DNA of 16,012 nucleotides from RGIG7450 sp045648785 (GTDB taxonomy: Bacteria; Bacillota; Clostridia; RUG12999): the NCBI GenBank assembly GCA_045648785.1, contig JAZROP010000025.1:1-16012 (forward strand), read 5' to 3'. The notes beneath the pieces were generated by a model, which was not told where the DNA came from, did not search any database, and worked only from the letters and a program-made list of their open reading frames with translations. Position numbers and translations under genes: made by a program. Positions within the stretch are counted from its first letter, which is position 1; the number at the start of each line of letters is the position of its first letter. Of the stretch, positions 14,634-16,012 are shown piece by piece.

Positions 14634-15635
14634 CTATCTGCAAATTTCAGAAAAAAGTCTTTCTGCAATTACATGATGTCCGTCTTCGTTTATATGCCCA
14701 GAACCAATTTTTGTATTAGAAAAACCTCGAGGCAATTTATAATTCTCATTATAATACTCCTCAAAATCGGAATACATATTAAGGAATATTACATCGTTTT
14801 TTTCGCATGCAGTCTTAAATCTCTCTATATATTCAATATTCTCCTGTTCAATAATCTTACCCTTTTCATCAACTTTGATTTCACAATTATAAAAAATAAT
14901 AGGTTTAACTCCTGCAGTTTTGCAAGGCGCAACACTTTTACTAATAAGCTCGTCTAACAAACGGTAACGTTCATCTTCATTACTTTCTTTTTTAGGTTCA
15001 GAATTATTAGCGCCATTGTTGTCTTTTGCTGCATTTTTCAGTTGCGAATAAATAAGACGTAGATATGGAAATTTTTGTAATTGCCCAACAATACCTTCGT
15101 TATGTGATGCTATAGTTGGCAATGTACCCTTCAACGCTTTTATGATGTCATCCGTACTCGGCTTAATTGTTTGAGTCTCAATAACTACAAATTTTTGAGG
15201 GGCAAAATCTTTTATCGCATCTTCTAAATTATTCAAACATGTTATAAGACTATGACCCGAAATACCAATATTGTACGTTTTTAAATTGAGCCCTGATTCT
15301 CTAAATTTATTATTCAGTATTGCCGCAGTGTTCTTATCTTGAGCAACATTGAACGCCTCCATATGCGATGAACCCATGAGAAGAACATCTATTTCGCCTT
15401 TTTCAAAAGTTTCTAAATTATTAAAACCGTTTTTATCAGTAACCCCCATAGCAAATCCTTCGGTTCCTCGAGAATAGAATTTATTTTTCTCCCATACGTA
15501 GTCCGTTGAATCATTTTCGGAATTACCATGTATTGGCACGTTATAATACAATACACATACTAAATTCAAAACAGCAAACGAGACGATTGCAGCTGCAACA
15601 ATCTTCCAAAACAAAAGAGCCTTTTTGTCTTTCAT
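14634..15635 (-). CDS. Membrane-anchored SGNH-like protein, partner of the MBOAT acyltransferase
   Basis: 333 residues. Residues about 8-31 form one N-terminal membrane anchor or uncleaved signal; the rest would be outside the cell. Block I is LLMGSSHMEAF (85-95), where Ser90 takes the nucleophile position. A block II-like NIGISGHS lies at 122-129, and the end has GSGHINEDGHHVIAERL (from 311), with His314 as the likely catalytic histidine. The position normally held by the catalytic aspartate (D-x-x-H) is Gly311, so either another residue supplies it or activity is reduced. A Lys/Asn/Glu-rich, low-complexity insert is at 200-222. AlgJ/AlgX, PatB and similar proteins pair with MBOATs to transfer acetyl to a glycan. 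The arrangement here (23 nt before the MBOAT gene, same strand) supports the same job. AAGGTGG precedes the ATG. Confidence 0.82.
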   Translation of the reverse strand: MKDKKALLFWKIVAAAIVSFAVLNLVCVLYYNVPIHGNSENDSTDYVWEKNKFYSRGTEGFAMGVTDKNGFNNLETFEKGEIDVLLMGSSHMEAFNVAQDKNTAAILNNKFRESGLNLKTYNIGISGHSLITCLNNLEDAIKDFAPQKFVVIETQTIKPSTDDIIKALKGTLPTIASHNEGIVGQLQKFPYLRLIYSQLKNAAKDNNGANNSEPKKESNEDERYRLLDELISKSVAPCKTAGVKPIIFYNCEIKVDEKGKIIEQENIEYIERFKTACEKNDVIFLNMYSDFEEYYNENYKLPRGFSNTKIGSGHINEDGHHVIAERLFSEICR

Positions 15636-15696
15636 AAATATTAACCACCTTTTATAATTATATTATTTTCAACATCTTTCGACACGATTCGACTTT

Positions 15697-15709
15697 TGTC
15701 AAGTCAGGA
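15697..15709 (-). repeat. Second copy of the 13-mer TCCTGACTTGACA
   Basis: Identical to 12805-12793 and again 60-75 nt before the start of a minus-strand SGNH-type gene. The TTGACA lacks a good -10 at 17 bp (AAAGAT). A TATAAT at 15662-15657 lacks a good -35 at its own distance. The 112-nt gap to the B12-binding gene holds no clear terminator. Confidence 0.4.
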
Positions 15710-15747
15710 TTAAAAAATTGTAATCTCCCCAGCAGTTTTTCTTAAGC

Positions 15748-16012
15748 TCAGGCTCTTTCACCGTAAAACTGTTTTACAAATCGAACAGCTTCCATTGCAT
15801 CAGTGCAATACTTGTCTGCGTTTATCATCACTGCATATTCCTCATTTAAAACCGCTCCGCCAACCACAACACAAGCGTCCGGATATTCCTTATGGAGCAT
15901 ATCTATAGTCTCTTCCATCGAAGGAACGGTGGTTGTCATAAGAGCACTGAGACCAACAAGTTTACATCCGGTATCTTTTACGCATTGACAGATTTTTTCT
16001 GCAGAAACATCT
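15748..16012 (-). CDS. Cobalamin (corrinoid)-binding domain protein, C-terminal part
   Basis: The gene enters from beyond the right edge; 87 residues are visible, ending TGA at 15750-15748. The peptide reads DVSAEKICQCVKDTGCKLVG, then LSALMTTTVPSMEETI, VVVGGAVLNEEYA and ADKYCTDAMEAVRFV. This is the second half of the Rossmann-like B12-binding fold: strand, LSALMTTT(x)PxM loop around the corrinoid tail, VGGAV/P strand, then the (Y)CxDAxxAV helix. It is typical of corrinoid proteins of methyltransferase systems (MtaC/MtbC-like) and of the B12 domain of MetH. The DxHxxG histidine motif lies outside the window, so the choice between a stand-alone corrinoid protein and the end of a methionine synthase cannot be made here. 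Confidence 0.85.
   Translation of the reverse strand, partial: DVSAEKICQCVKDTGCKLVGLSALMTTTVPSMEETIDMLHKEYPDACVVVGGAVLNEEYAVMINADKYCTDAMEAVRFVKQFYGERA

Overview
The window looks like a chromosomal segment of a low-GC, spore-forming Clostridia-type Firmicute. It carries a ClpC-type C-terminus, a BofA-like sporulation membrane protein, a three-SLH-domain S-layer protein, AGGAGG-type ribosome binding sites and near-consensus sigma-A promoters. Almost every intact gene reads on the minus strand.

Layout. (1) 1-540: the 3' end of a plus-strand clpC-like gene converges on bofA through a shared hairpin terminator. (2) 556-3850: a 1004-residue S-layer-homology protein has its own terminator, a consensus promoter, a second upstream promoter candidate and a 5'-terminal mRNA hairpin, all typical of an abundant surface protein. 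(3) 3854-7420: a compact cell-wall operon runs alpha/beta hydrolase -> membrane-anchored MurF-like ligase -> D-Ala-D-Ala ligase, with overlapping or touching ends and a clear promoter. (4) 7428-11500: an eroding accessory region. It holds an AraC-type regulator fragment, a truncated metallophosphoesterase, about 760 bases of decayed mobile-element-like DNA with a strong hairpin and a terminator, a frameshifted gene remnant, one intact 702-residue glycoside-hydrolase-like enzyme, and a C-terminal fragment just upstream of it. (5) 11500-13160: an SGNH/GDSL esterase gene sits between two copies of a noncoding repeat (one interrupted by a 128-base insert). Upstream of it is a three-copy, 73-base-period repeat with CRISPR-like geometry. 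(6) 13168-15635: a two-gene module of an SGNH-like membrane-anchored protein and an MBOAT O-acyltransferase, the usual pairing for O-acetylation of an exported polysaccharide. (7) 15748-16012: the 3' end of a corrinoid (B12)-binding protein.

How it fits together. The hydrolase-MurF-Ddl operon makes or modifies the D-Ala-D-Ala end of the peptidoglycan precursor. The SLH protein would bind a secondary cell-wall polymer, and the MBOAT/SGNH pair could acylate that or another exported glycan. The intact glycoside hydrolase and its broken neighbours look like what remains of a carbohydrate-use locus. No complete defence system, integrase, transposase, rRNA or tRNA gene is visible. The least explained sequences are the noncoding repeats at 11.5-13.1 kb, the leader-like hairpin at 8.6 kb and the replaced N-terminal domain of the MurF-like protein.
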